64,000 bases of DNA from Gossypium raimondii (GCF_025698545.1 NC_068575.1:47687980-47751979); one strand, 5' to 3'; shown: positions 27,806 through 40,504, counted from the stretch's first letter. Notes: generated by a model from the letters alone, not told the origin. Program-made: numbers and translations.

Positions 27806-29580
27806 TTATCATCCATGGTCCCCAGAACAACCTTCTTAGTCGTACAATCCAAACTAACTTGGTGCTCAACTAACCAGTCCATACCCAAAATTAAATCGAA
27901 TTCCCCAAACTGTAGCTCCATCAAATTTGCTAGAAACACAGCTCATTATACTTCTAACGGAACATTTCTATAAAGTCTTCTAACCCGGACAGATTGCCCC
28001 AATGGGCTCAGTACGGTAATCTTACAAGAAGTACACTCAACAGAAATCCCCAATTTTTCGGAAACAGTACTAGCTGCATAGGAATGTGTAGAACCTATGT
28101 CTATCAGAGCAGTATATGGAACATCAAAAATAAAGAATGTACCCGTGATCATATCAGGGGCGTTTCTATCCTCTCGGTGTCAAGCAGTATAAACCAGTGC
28201 AGGCTGCACCGCCTCAGTCTTACTAGTACCTCTGCCCAGTGCTCACTGTCCTCGGCTCATACCATTAAAACCCTAGCCGGTCTACGACCCCTAAGTGGCT
28301 GCTGAACAGTTTTCTGAGGTTGTACAAAACTCGGCCCTGAAGCTTGCATCTGATCAGCACGATGTGGACACTCTCTAATCTAATGCTCTAATGACCCACA
28401 CCTCAGACAAGCCCCTAACCTCCTCTAACACTCGCCCGGATGGCACCTACCACAATCACCACATGGCTAAATCTGAGTAGCAGTAACAAGAGCTCCCACT
28501 CTAACAGGCCCATCAAGTCTGGCCCGTTTCTTAGGCTTCTGAATAGAACTAAAGGGCTTAAAATCCCTTTTATTCTTGCCTCCCTCACGATCCCTATTTT
28601 GGCGCTCCACGCGCTTAACCTCCTCGGTGATCTTCGCCTTATCCATAAGAACAGCGAACTCACGCTCCCTCCGCGGAGCAATCAATACCCTCAGACTATC
28701 CTTCAAGTCGTCCTCAAAATGGACGCATTTCTCATATTTAGATGCCACCATACCTCGAGCAAAGCGGCTCGACCTCAAAAACTAAGTCTCGTACTCAGCC
28801 ACAGATTTATCACCTTGTGTGAAATTTATAAACTCACGCCTACGAGCATTAACATAGCTCGCGCCCACATATTTCCCCTAGAAGGCAGTCTTAAAATAAT
28901 CTCAGTTCAGATGATCTAATTGAATACCCTTCTCAACCAACAATCACCATTGATATGCCTTATCGGGAAGCAAAGAGACTGCACCCTTTTGTTTTTGCTC
29001 AGGAGTATAATCGATATCGTTCATAATCCTTTCGATGGCCTCCAACCAATACTTGGCCACAGTAGGGGAGACTCCAGTGACACCCCTAAACAGCTCAGCT
29101 CCATTGGACCAGAGTTGTTCAGTTACCGACCTACGGCCCCCAGATCCAAAATGGGGTCCAACGACCCTCTTCAAATTTGACATACTGCACAGAGAGGAAG
29201 ATTCAACTCGAGCCCTCCTACCGCGCCCACGAATACCACGACCGCTAGTTCTACGAGCGTCGTATATTTCAAATTTGTCTACATTATAAAATTTTATGCA
29301 TCAGTTCCTGTATTTATTAGCAGATATTTTATGCTTAAATTATCAGAAGTTCAAAAATATTTCAGACGTTTTAGTCTCTAACTAACTTAGTACAGTTTCA
29401 GAAAGTACTAACTACAGTGTTTTCAAAAAGTTCTATCTAAGTTCAGAAATACTTACAGGATCAGCATTGGAGACTCGGTGTACCACATACTTACTCAAAA
29501 TTATCCAACTTATTTTAAAACCAATCCCTTTTGAAACACAATTTTGGAACCTAAAATATACAACCCGAGTTCTGCAACCT
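27806..29580 (-). pseudogene. Ty3/Gypsy gag and protease relic; the rest of pol is missing
   Basis: Minus strand. Gag comes first (about 29183-28467; the block GVTGVSPTVAKYWLEAIERI and the later SKYEKC..FEDDLKD.LRVLIAP.RE.EFA..), followed by a Cys-rich region (about 28440-28340) where a zinc knuckle is expected. The retropepsin domain is 28152-27946 (FFIFDVPYTALIDIGSTHSY), with an Asp-Ile-Gly in place of the usual Asp-Thr/Ser-Gly at the active site. Frame breaks separate the parts. Reverse transcriptase and integrase are absent; a foreign LTR begins at 27805. Confidence 0.85.
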
Positions 29581-29593
29581 GACTCTGATACCA
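29581..29593 (-). promoter_or_regulatory. Gypsy primer-binding site (tRNA-iMet)
   Basis: The minus strand reads TGGTATCAGAGTC five bases downstream of the LTR end at 29599. This matches the initiator Met-tRNA site used by many plant retrotransposons. Confidence 0.8.
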
Positions 29594-29598
29594 CTAAA

Positions 29599-32284
29599 TG
29601 TAACACCACAAATCCAGCCTAGACGTTATGGCCGAATCTAGTAATGCTACAAGAAAGGGTTTTGAAAACGGTGCTAATTCATTAAAGCTTTGTATAATTG
29701 TTTGATAAATCATTCAAGTTTTATAACAATTACTGAAAGCGTTATTTAATTAATTCACTTGCCAAACATGATTTACAACGGAAGTCTTAGAAACAATTAT
29801 ATTTTAAAAAACCCAGTTCGTATTTTCAGAAAAATCTTTGTTTTCGAAAAAAACCATGTTTCTAGTCAACCATCGCAAATAAAGAGTCAAAATGAAAATC
29901 CAAATCCAAAATGAAAACCAAACAATCCAGTGAGTCCAATAATTACAAAACTCTCATAAATAATCCTTAATTAAATAAAACCTTTATTTAAAGTCAGTTC
30001 ATAGTCTTATGGTCACCGTGAGATTCCGCCGCACTGATTTGCCTAAGGCTGTGTTCTCCAATGCTTCTCAGATTAGCTTTTCCATTAAAAAGTGTTTTTC
30101 CCTAAAAAGCAATAAAGAACAGACGTCAGTGTAGAAAATTTTTAACTTATTTTTAGTGCTTTTTCACAGATGAAAAAGTAGAAATTTTTAGCTTTTTTCA
30201 GCCCAAAAGTGCTTTTGGCTGGTACTTTACTTTTTTAACCTTACTATTTCTTCTTCCAAATAAATGTTAGAAGACTTTTTTTTAAAATAAAATAATACAA
30301 ATGTGTTAAAAGTATTAATTAAAATAAAAATAATTTTAAAATAAAATAATTGTGTCAATATCTAATTACAAATATTTAATTATTATATTTAAATGTTTAA
30401 ATATAGTTTATATACTCTAATTAAATTTAATAAATAATTAATAATAATTACTTAGAAATATTTAAAATTAATATTATATATTAAAATATTAACAATAAGT
30501 TATAATAAATTATTTTTTATGTTTTTGCTAAAATATCATAATATTAACTAATTTGAACATTATTTAAATACATATTTGTTACTTTATAATATCATGTCTA
30601 AAATGGACATTTTATTTCTCAAAAGCACTTTTTGACAGCAATACCAAACACTCAACTTTTTCAAAAGCACTTCTCAAAAGCACTTTTCTAAAGCACTTTT
30701 CAAAAGCACTTTTCAAAAGCATTGCGAAACTAGCCCTAAGTCTGAGGATTACTTGAACGGAATAGACAAACAGTTGTGAGTTTTCGTAAACTCAGTGTGT
30801 AACCCAACATAAATAGACATGCAACATACACAGATTTTCATGATTAGTCAGATACAGATTCGGACCTAAGTTCATAACAAATGCAATTATTAGAAACAGA
30901 TAAACAAAACAATTATAGTGAGTCTTACCCCCATCTTCTACACACCATCTCCGACCATCCCATTACACCATATGGAGTTAAAAACACCCACTCATCCCTA
31001 GACATTATATAGTGTCGATGCAACACATTATAGATAATATGCAGCCAAGCTTTCAGAATATAGGCGAAGAGTCTTCATACAAATCACTTCCTCCATATAT
31101 ACAAGACCCACCTCATTCACAGATACAGAATAACAAATTTAACATGCTTAACATGTTTGTATTCAGATAATCATGCATACTTAAATAGTACAGTCAGACA
31201 TACATTTAATATCCCATTCAGATCAATCTATCAGAATATCATAGCACACAAAATAGGGTTTGGTTAGCCCTTACCGACCTTATGGTAGGCCCACAGTTGT
31301 TCGCAGTGTCCTGTGCGACCCTAGGTAAAATTTTAGAATTATGGGCCCACATGCCTGTGTGGGCCCACACGCCCAAATTGGTCTTGCCTGTGTGGCCCAC
31401 ACGCCTGAACTAGCCTAGCCCGCGTGGCTCACACGGCCATGACCTGCACACGGCCACGCCTTCGACAAACACACGGCCTTGTCTTACACACGGCCAGACA
31501 CACGCCCGTGTGGCATCGACAAAATGCATTTTTGACTTTCGCTGAAGCTTGATTTTTCGTATTTAGGGTACACACTTGGTACGGTTTTGATGCGAAAACA
31601 CTCTCGAGCCAACTAGCACCCAATTTCCCGAATGACTCCGACTTCGATTTCGCGAGAGAAGAGTCTCATTCTTTATGATTCGCTGCTGCCAAAACATAAG
31701 TTCAATACCAATGGAAAATCAACATCGTTCGAAACGGATTTAAAGGAAATTCTCTCTAACCCGAGCAAAAACATTCTATCACCACTTACCAAAACGAACA
31801 AGAACACCGAAGAAGCGAAATACCAAGATTGAACAATAGAATTGTGACAGAAAGCAGAGAGCAAGGGAAAAGAATTGTCAATTGATAGAATAACGCAGAG
31901 AAAGGGGAAAACCAATGTCAGATATTTTTTGGGAAGAGAGAAGAATTTTGAAAAAAATAAAATAAAATAAAATACCCAATTTGATTACCACCCCACTAAC
32001 TAAATTAACACCCTCACTCCCGTAGGGATTCAAACACAAGAACTCCAACACACCAACTCCTTACCACTCAAACTAACAGACTCATTCTAATATGAGATTA
32101 CTAAAGATAAAATATAACCCAACCCACCAAGGATAAGGCTAAGATAAAAAATAACCAAAATTTTCCAAATGTGGAACTTGAACCCAAAACCTCATATACG
32201 CACCTAGAACACTTAATCGCTGAAGCAAATACACATTTGTAACAAATTTCACAAAAACAGACTTATATTATTCAAAGCGTTACA
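29599..32284 (-). mobile_element. Gypsy 5' LTR (with a nested MITE)
   Basis: On the minus strand the segment starts TGTAACGC at 32284 and ends GTGTTACA at 29599, with TG...CA ends and the primer-binding site just inside. Without the nested 687-bp MITE it is about 2.0 kb. The stretch 31310-31510 holds repeated CACACGGCC / GCCCACACG-like words typical of these LTRs. Open frames inside are not genes. Confidence 0.78.
30048..30734. mobile_element. hAT-like MITE nested in the Gypsy LTR
   Basis: The ends are inverted (GCTGTGTTCTCCAATGCTT and GCTAGTTTCGCAATGCTT on opposite strands). The subterminal regions are packed with AAAAGCACTTTT words in both orientations. It is flanked by CCTAAG on both sides. 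It has an AT-rich centre and no coding capacity. The family is assigned by look, not by a full 8-bp duplication. Confidence 0.72.
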
Positions 32285-33968
32285 TGTCACTTTATATTAC
32301 ATATATATTAAATTATTAATTAAGGATAAAAATTAGATATATTTATTAAGATGTATTAAGAAAGTATAAAAATAAGGATAGACATTGTATAAAGTATATA
32401 TATATTAAATTATTAATTAAGGATAAAAAAGTTAAGATAAATTATTGATTTTAATTAAGAATAAAAATTACATGATAATAATTAAAGAAATTATATGATT
32501 TGTAATTGAAAGTCCTAGGATACTTTTGTTAAATTAATCAAGAACTGTATAACTAATGACAAATCATATTTTTCCTCTTTCATCTTTTCCTCCTAATAGA
32601 TTTAAATTCAACTAAAAATATTGAAAATTAAGAGGAAAAATCTGATTTCTTTTCTCTTTATAACATAACATATACAAACAAAATGATATAATAGTCAACT
32701 GATAATATCAGCTACAATTATGCTTTACAAAAGTCCATAAAATGTAATACTAAAAAGTGAAATATAAAAGAAAAACGGCCTTAAGAATGGATTAGGGTTA
32801 GTTTTATTTTATTTTATTTCCAAGGGAATCGGCCCTCTCTACTGTACAATCACTGCTATATATTTTAATGAAAATCAAAATTTGTAAGAATGGATTAGGG
32901 TTCCAAAATTTGCATATTAGAATATAATACTTTTGGTTTGTGTTTGAACGTAATCAAGTTGGAACATTAATTCTCGCTTCAATCAATACATACATGTATG
33001 ATGGAGAATCAGTTTACATATGTAATTTCTGAAAATTGAGGGTTTGGTTCATGCAATTTGATTTGGAGCTGTAGCATTCACAAGCCTCTTAATGAAGAGC
33101 TTCATCAGCTTGATATAAAGCCATCAAGATGATCTCTTTATTTCTATTCTATATTCTTGTTATTTTGGTTTGGAGTTTAGCTGTGACTCTCAAGGGGTGA
33201 TGAAAATGATATTAGGCATCTTTTGTGTTCTTCAACTTTATGTCAATAATACCTTTCTTGAGAACAAGCCACGCAAATGTAATATATATCGACATTCTAA
33301 TTTAATTCACTCAATTAAAGCGTGACTTGGACAGTGGGAATGCTTTCAATCTTCTTATTTAACTCCTCCTATGTCGACACTATTTCGACATCTCTCAGCA
33401 TCTCCACGTCTTCGCGGAAATCTCTCATTTCACCATTTTTATTAGGAAACCCTTTTTTTTTTTTTAATTATTAACTCCTTGATTGACGATTTCATTGCCA
33501 TCCTAAATTTAATCTTCATTTCTGCTCTCATCCTACCATCAACTAATACCTTCAATTTTGCAATTAATTGTCTCTTCAAATTAAGAAAATAATCTTTTAT
33601 TCTGTTTTTTACTATTTATCTTTTAGGTTTTATTTAAGAAAGAATAAAAAAAAAAGAGATTTTAGTTGTAATATTGCACATATATTTCTTTAGCTGACTT
33701 TTCCAAATCAATGTAGCCAAACCAAAACCTGGTGTATGGAAGTCCATATCATGGGGACTAATGATTTCAGATTTCATGTTTTCTTTCCCTTAACTAGGTA
33801 TCAAATCTTTACAGGTTTCGGCTTCCATCTCTAAACAATCTCTATCCTCTCCATTATCTGATATATATATTTATATATATTCACTCCCTCTCCCATCTTC
33901 AATATTCAAACTTTGAAACTCTTCACTGAGCTTCTCAATTGGGTTGGGCTCTGTTTTCAGCTGCAGCC
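32285..33968. other. Intergenic region upstream of the ZIP gene
   Basis: AT-rich with no gene. A segment at 33045-33175 recurs at 40905-41065 and marks the tandem duplication. The 250 bases before the ZIP ATG are pyrimidine-rich with a TATATATATTTATATATATT run at about 33861, a possible core promoter. Confidence 0.55.
33045..33175 (+). repeat. Duplicated ZIP-upstream segment, copy 1
   Basis: TTTGGTTCATGCAATT, then AGCTGTAGCATTCA(C/T)AAGCC, TCTTAATGAAGAGCTTCATC and TTCTATTCTATATTC recur with few changes at 40905-41065 in the same orientation. Confidence 0.88.
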
Positions 33969-35205
33969 ATGATCAACTTCAAACAACCTCAGGTTTTGAC
34001 CTTTTTTTACTGCTTTTTAATCCTGATTCCTTCCCTAGTACAGGGGGAATGTACCTGTGAACCAGAAGAAGAAGATCGCAATAAGTCTCTCGCGCTTAAA
34101 TATAAGATAGCTGCTATAGCCTCCATCCTCGTTGCGGGAGCCATCGGTGTTTGCTTCCCTCTGCTCGGGAAAGTCATCGAGGCTTTACGTCCCGATAAAA
34201 ATCTTTTTTTCTTAATCAAAGCTTTCGCCGCCGGTGTGATCTTGTCCACCGGCTTCATCCATGTTCTTCCGGATGCCACTGAAAGCTTAACATCTCCTTG
34301 CCTCAATGAGAAACCTTGGACAGAGTTTCCGTTCGCCGGACTGTTGGCTATGACGGCGGCCATTGGCACATTGATGGTTGATGTGTTTGCTACATCTCAT
34401 TACACCAAATCTCACCTTCACAAAACCCAACAGTCCCACGAGGGTGATGAAGAGAAAACAGAGCAAACCGAAAATCATCTGCATGTTCATACTCATGCCA
34501 CCCATGGCCATTCTCATGGTTCTGTTTCTATGCTTGAGCCTGCAGATTCAGCTCAGCTCCTTCGGCATCGAGTAGTATCTCAGGTAAATTTTATTTCATC
34601 AATCGTGATTGTGGTTTTTGTTATATTTTCTATATTTTCTGTAGCTGTTTGTCTGATTGATGTTCAAAGGTATTGGAATTGGGCATAGTGGTGCACTCTG
34701 TGATCATAGGGATATCATTGGGTGCTTCAGAAAGTCCAAAGACTATAAAACCTTTGGTGGCAGCACTCACCTTTCATCAGTTCTTCGAAGGCATGGGACT
34801 TGGTGGATGCATTTCTCAGGTAAATTCAAACCCATGCTTAAGAGTTACTCTTTGTCAGGAGTTTTGTTGTATTCATTAGCATTGAATGGTTTTTTAAAGG
34901 CTAAATTCAAGGGTCGATCGGTTGCAATCATGTCACTGTTTTTCTCGCTGACAACACCAGTAGGAATCGCTATAGGAATAGCAATAACAAATGCATACGA
35001 TGAGAACAGCCCAACGGCACTGATTGTGGAAGGATTATTGAACGCGGCATCATCTGGGATCTTAATATACATGGCGTTGGTGGATCTTCTAGCCGCTGAT
35101 TTCATGAACCCGAAGTTACAAAACAATGGAATACTTCAAGTCGGAGCCAGTGTTTCTCTTCTCCTCGGGGCTGGTCTTATGTCTCTCTTGGCTATTTGGG
35201 CTTAA
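33969..35205 (+). CDS. ZIP-family zinc/iron transporter, 3 exons, 356 codons
   Basis: Imports divalent metals (zinc, possibly iron or manganese) across a membrane, usually the plasma membrane in this plant subfamily. Exons: 33969-34583, 34670-34819, 34900-35205; introns GT-AG and in phase. A frame opening upstream at 33939 uses TTG, so the ATG at 33969 was chosen. Visible parts: an N-terminal hydrophobic signal (residues about 9-25), several membrane segments, a cytoplasmic His-rich loop ([13 protein letters not shown]), the ZIP signature in TM4 ([10 protein letters not shown]), HQFFEG in TM5, and a C-terminus ending in LLAIWA. Overall it looks closest to AtZIP1 among those I recall. Length fits the family (about 340-360). 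A broken paralogue lies at 52017-52410. Confidence 0.94.
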
Positions 35206-37197
35206 ATTGGGGTTTGGTTGCTTTTACACAAAAACATAGTACTGATAAAAAAGTTAAAAGAGTATATGAAAGCAAGAAGTTTTTATGTATGTTTATAGAA
35301 TCACAAGCTTTTCTATTTGTAATTGCCATGTTAGCTTCGTATGCACTAACCAAATACCAGGAATTTTGAAACGTGTTTGTTAGGGCGAGTTGGGGCATCC
35401 CAAGAGGCATGATGTGACTTTCTATGTCCTCATTAACTAAAAGTCTCCGCCCAATGAAAATTAGAAGAACGTCAATTTGTATAAGCCAAATAAAAAAATC
35501 TGCTGCCTTATACAGTTAGAAACTTGGTACATTTCCATTATCATGCATCAAGTTAAAACCCAATTTAAGTTTCTTCTTTTTATTTATCTCAACCTTCATT
35601 CTTCTTTGTATAATAATATTGTATTTTTAATAACTTTTCTGATTACGCTTAGGTCCACATGTTACTATTAATAAACAAATTAGAAGGTGAATGACGAATA
35701 TCTTTTTTTATGAAACTCGAGTTGTGATTTATTAGCGGGTGATCACTTTTTTAAGATTAGTATAGGTTCAAATTATCATTTTATCAAAAATTTACATCAT
35801 TTTTCTTTAATTACTAAATTATTATAATAAAAATATTTATAAATTCATTGCATAAAAAAAGAAAGGAGCGAGGCTTTAGTTAAAATATAACAATACAAAA
35901 TAATAAAATAAAAATATCCTTATAATAATATATTTACTGTTAGACCCGTCCTAGTTCTACGCCACATCAGGTGGGACCTCATTTTATTTATTTATGAAAG
36001 TCAACATTTGAATTTATAATAAAATAAAAAGAAATAGCTAGCTAGGCGTGGAGAAGACCAAAACCTTTCAACCTCTTTTTCTTAATTTGTATACATAAAT
36101 AAGAGGGAAATTTATGGTTTTATATCCTTATAACCTTTCATATTAAAAATTATACATTTGTAATTAGTTTGTCGGGATAAATTTCAAAACTATATATGAA
36201 TTTTGATTTTGTGCAAATTTTTCATGATAACACAATTATTGTTATAACATTATTTTATTAATTATATTTATCCAATATAAAAATAAATTGATGTATTTTT
36301 TAAATGTGTATGATTAAACCAAAATTAAAGTTTCAAGTATATATTTGAACCATAATTAGAATTTCACGATTATAATTGTACCACATTAAATCAAATTTTA
36401 TGGATAATTTTAAAATTTATCCTATTAAAATCTCTTTAATCACATTGCCCTAGATTGGGTTATACATTCAATTCCACATGTACTCCCACTTGAAATTAAA
36501 TTTAAGATTAGCGCCTATAAGTGACTTAACTTACTATTTTTTAAATGTGGTACTTGTATTTAATAAAATTTATACATTTTGATATCTGAAAGTAACAATG
36601 TTAATTTTTTAGTAGTTAATTCAAGTTCTAGAGTTGATTTGATAAAATTCATTATTAGCTAACAATATTAGCAATTAACTTTTATCGAATCAAGCCTAAA
36701 ACCCAATTGAATCACATTGACCGGACTATTATTTGACAAACTAAATGTAAAATTAAACTAATTTACAATTAACACTAAATTTATTCTATTAATAAAATGA
36801 TAGAAAAATTGAAACCTAATAATGTTGGCAATTAATTTTCATCAAAGTCAACCTTAAAATGAACTAAACACTAAAACATTAACACAGATACCTTTGGATA
36901 CCAAAATATATAACATTTATCAAATACAAATGTCATATTAAACTAAAAAAATGACACAAATACGATATTAAAAAAAGATGTCAAACTTAAAAGTAGTAAA
37001 TGATATATTAAACCTTAAAAGCATTTAAAATTAAAGTAAAAATATGTTGAGTTTGTGGGATTGAGTTTCCAAATCGATAAGATGGGTGATAAAGATATTT
37101 GGGAGCATGTGAAAGTCCAAGGGACCTCTGATAAGTTGTACAAGGGTGGATGCTAATTTGCCAAGCTCATGTTTTGTGTCTAACATTTAGGATAATC
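35206..37197. other. ZIP 3' flank, no gene; left part of tandem unit copy 1
   Basis: The 3' UTR text (AGTATATGAAAGCAAG, then GCACTAACCAAATA) recurs after the broken ZIP at 52450-52560, and 36950-37190 recurs at 52640-52880. The middle (35480-36940) is AT-rich with no recognised content and has no counterpart in copy 2. Confidence 0.6.
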
Positions 37198-37919
37198 CGG
37201 CTTTTTATTTAAATAATATAATTGAAATAACATGTCTAATAGATTATTTACTAAAATGATATGATTTTCCTGGTGTCGCCTGTCAAATTGGCGGTATTGG
37301 ACTGAAATGTAATGATTTAAAGTATTCAGAGACTTGATATGCAAATTTTCCATTTTGAGTGGCTGCTAAAAAAAATTATATACACTTTAACATCAACATA
37401 AAATCTAAAAAAGTAATCAAAAATTTCAAAAGAGTAGTTAAAAATATCATGTATATAAGCACTCTCAAGAAATTTTAAAATTTTATTTATTTTTATTTAA
37501 TAAACTATTCTCATCAAGTTCACATCAACATAAAATGCGAATTGGTTTATATTTTTTTAAATAGCTTTACTTTAGGTAAAATATATTTAAACAGAATAGG
37601 TTAAGGGATTATTTAAACACAATATAGTGAGTTGGAGGAGAATAAAAAAATGATAAATAAGGAGGACTTACAAGGCAATTAGTCACATTTAAGGTTTGAT
37701 AAATGGTGCCCCAACGGGCAGCACTGAGCCCCCTTTTACCTTTTTCTTTTCAGCAGCTACTGAAAATGAAAATATTGCATATCAGGTTCCTAAATACTTT
37801 TGATTATTACATTTCAGTCCGGTGCCACCAATTTAACAGGCAGCACTAGTAAAACTATACCATTTTAACAAATAATCTAATGGGCATGCCATTTTAGTTA
37901 TTAATTTAAGTAAAAAACG
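37198..37919. mobile_element. Foldback MITE (~722 bp) with a paralogous empty site
   Basis: Terminal inverted repeats of about 160 bases: the left half CGGCTTTTTATTTAAAT...GATTATTT(A)CTAAAATG...GGACTGAAATGTAATGATT is mirrored on the right. The duplicated flank at 52870-52890 runs straight through this point without the element. The left flank GGATAATCC reappears, altered, as GGATAAGGAATCC on the right, as expected for a duplicated target. No coding capacity. Confidence 0.85.
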
Positions 37920-38410
37920 GGATAAGGAATCCCCAGTTTAATGCCAAACCTTTTTTTTGTATGTGTGTTTGCAGACGGATGGTGAAGGGAAAACAGGTCA
38001 CTGTCAAACCATTCATTTCCACTCCACCTTTCTTTCGCATAGGTCTCTCTTAAAAATCATGAAGATGGGCAGTGCTTATCGAGTGTTAGAAACTTGAAAC
38101 TGTAACCCTTTAAAAGCATTGATGGCTTTCCTCTTATTTCTGAGGATCCATGAGCAGTGTGCCGGTGTACAAAGTCAAAAAGCGGCGCCTCTGAGTTTGT
38201 CAGCGCAATTTCATTAAAGAAGAAATGAATTTCATTGAAAATGATTGTAAAAATTATAAATTATAGTGAAATGAAAGGTGGAGGAGAGCAGAGAAGGACA
38301 AGTTTGAAAACCTGAGAAAGTAGACAGATGCAGAGAAGCAATTGACTCAAATGTTTTTAGAAGTTATCTGCAAATTCCTGAAATGGATGATGGCTTGTTC
38401 TCCAATTATT
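37920..38410 (+). repeat. Tandem unit copy 1, middle segment
   Basis: Matches 52880-53460: CAGGTCACTGTCAA, ACCATTCATTTCCA, GTAGCCCTTTAAGAGCATTGATG-like text, TCTGAGGATC(C/T)ATGA and GGATGATGG in the same order, with indels. Confidence 0.75.
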
Positions 38411-38800
38411 TTTGTTAATATTTTTTTTATTATTGCAAAAATGAATTTAGAAATTTTATTTAAGAGGACAGATAAAATTATACCATTTTGGAAGGGTTAA
38501 AAGTTATAATTTTGTGTTAAAATCTTAAAATTACACTATTACTTTTTCTATATTTTGAGAGGAGTTAAATAAAAAGTTCTCGTTTAACTAAGGGCAATGT
38601 CTCTATCTATCTTCTTGATTTTACCAATATCGATAAAGAGGATGTGAATTTAAGTATATTTAAACGTGTGCTCCTTCAATTTGAGAATTGAGAGTTATGA
38701 GTAAAAGTAAGTATTATATTTAAAGATAAATATATATACAGATGTGTATATTTAAATCATTAAATAACTTACAATAAATATAAGGAATAACTTACATAAA

Positions 38801-39527
38801 GATGATCCTAAAACTAAAATTTTAGGCACCAATAAAATTTTTCCACATCATCAAATTTTAAAGACGTGAATTATTATTATACATCCATCTATAGAGAAAT
38901 TATTTTATGGATCATTCCCACCACATTATTCATAGTCCATTTCCAATTATTTAATTAAATTTAAACAATTTTTTTCATGTTATTGACACATGATTTTGAT
39001 AATCCCGAACCCTAAATAAAAAATATAAAACCCTAAACCTAACTCCCGAACCCATAACCCAAAACCCTTGAACCTTGAACTTGAACCCTAAACTCCTAAT
39101 CTATGAATCCTAAGTCCTAAATCTTAAACCTTAATCCGTAAATCTCAACCCTAAACCCTAAACCTCGGGGTCCAATGTTTAAGGTTCAAGGTTCGACGTT
39201 CTGGGTTCAAGGTAAAAATAATTACCAAAATTATGTGTCAATGACATGAAAAAAATTGCACAAAAAATAATATTATTTTAAATTGGTTGCACAAAAATAA
39301 AAAATATTAACTTATGGAAAAAACTAAAATGATTAAAAATTGTAAAAGAAGAAAAGATTTGTTTATAATTTAAAAATTAATTATTTTAAGTAATTTAATT
39401 AAAGTTAAATTAAGTTGGAGAAGACATTAGATACAGTATGAGTGTATAATAATATTTTGTTATCTTTAAAATTTAATGACATGACATTATTTTATTAGTG
39501 CTTAAAACTATACTTTTAGGATGATCC
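38801..39527. mobile_element. Foldback element with a telomere-like core
   Basis: Inverted arms: ATGATCCTAAAACTAAAATT on the left against the inverse on the right, and CAATTTTTTTCATGT(T/C)ATTGACACAT close to the centre on both sides. The loop (39008-39175) is a run of degenerate AACCCTAAA/CCTAAATC/ACCCTAAACC units followed by a short inverse GGTTCAAGGTTCGA segment. No coding capacity. Confidence 0.75.
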
Positions 39528-40039
39528 TAATATAATTTATTCCTAAATATAAATGTGAAACTTGTAGATTAAAAAAGGTGGGATTTTATTTTACTCTTGT
39601 GTAAAAATAGTTCCAATTGTTTAGTTTTTTCCCGGAAAGAAAATGCACCAAAACATGAGGCATCTGAGAGTAAAATTAAATTATTTGAAAAAGTTAGATA
39701 TTGTTTGATAAATTAAAAAGAACAATTGTTCGAGAAATATGATGAAATTTTAAGACAGTTTACTTTTAAACATTTCATCTTATTTCAAACAAAACCAAAG
39801 TTTATTTCGTTTAAGAATTCATGTACCTAAGTATTTTTATATAAACTCTAAAATATTAAATCATTCATATCGTGTTGATTTTATTATTTGTGGCAAGTAA
39901 TATTTATCATTGATGCCTTAGTAACAGTCCAAATATGCTCCAACTCCACTTGTTGCCTTTGTATTGCTAGCAAGAGGTGTTGAAATCGCTTAATCATCGG
40001 CCTCAATCGTAACCGTGTCTTGGTTTTTCTTTTTCTTTT

Positions 40040-40440
40040 TTTTTTTTTGAAGATGAGTATCCAACAAGTTTGAGTTTGGAATTTCAACATATGCAATTAT
40101 ATGTTGTAAAAGCATAGAAAAGACAGCACTGAAGATAAGTGTTTTCTTACCCATGTTTGTTTTTTCTACATACATACAGAGTCCAAATTAGAAAGTACAA
40201 GTGAAAAACAGGCTTGCAAATTATGATCCAAACGCACCACCATCTTTATCATGATTAACTTATAACTAGTTGCTCACTTTCTTTATTAAAAATAGTACAT
40301 GGAGCTAGTGGATTAATTCGACTTGCACATGTAACAGATATCGTGAGGTAATAGGAAAATTCAAAGTTGAACTATCTATTATTGCTCATCACACTTTGAG
40401 TGGCAAGAAAACTCAAAAAGAATGCACATGGAAATGTTTC
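40040..40440 (+). pseudogene. Duplicated scrap of the TFIIE alpha 3' flank and intron 9
   Basis: About 40040-40222 matches 54160-54392 and 40223-40435 matches 54773-55010, in the same orientation. The roughly 380 bases between (54393-54773), which carry the last TFIIE alpha exon and its 3' UTR, are absent here. Shared words include GAGTATCCAACAAGTTT, CCATGTTTGTTTTTTCTACA, CTTATAACTAGTTG and GAGGTAATAGGAAAATTCAA. Confidence 0.85.
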
Positions 40441-40504
40441 AACAGGGTGGTGGGGTGGCTCACAAACTCCCCCCCAACCATTGGTGTGTCTCAGCTAGCT
40501 GTCG

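Noticed and set aside
28440..28919. 159-codon plus-strand open frame
   Set aside because: It is antisense to the Gypsy gag, whose minus-strand frame shows family motifs.
31429..31915. Open frames on both strands near 31.4-31.9 kb
   Set aside because: They lie inside the Gypsy LTR with its CACACGGCC word repeats; LTRs of this type do not encode proteins.
33939..33968. N-terminal extension of the ZIP protein by ten residues
   Set aside because: The upstream frame starts at TTG, not ATG. The ATG at 33969 begins directly before a good signal peptide.
39000..39200. True interstitial telomere from a chromosome fusion
   Set aside because: The units are degenerate and sit in the loop of an inverted-repeat element, so a mobile origin explains them better.
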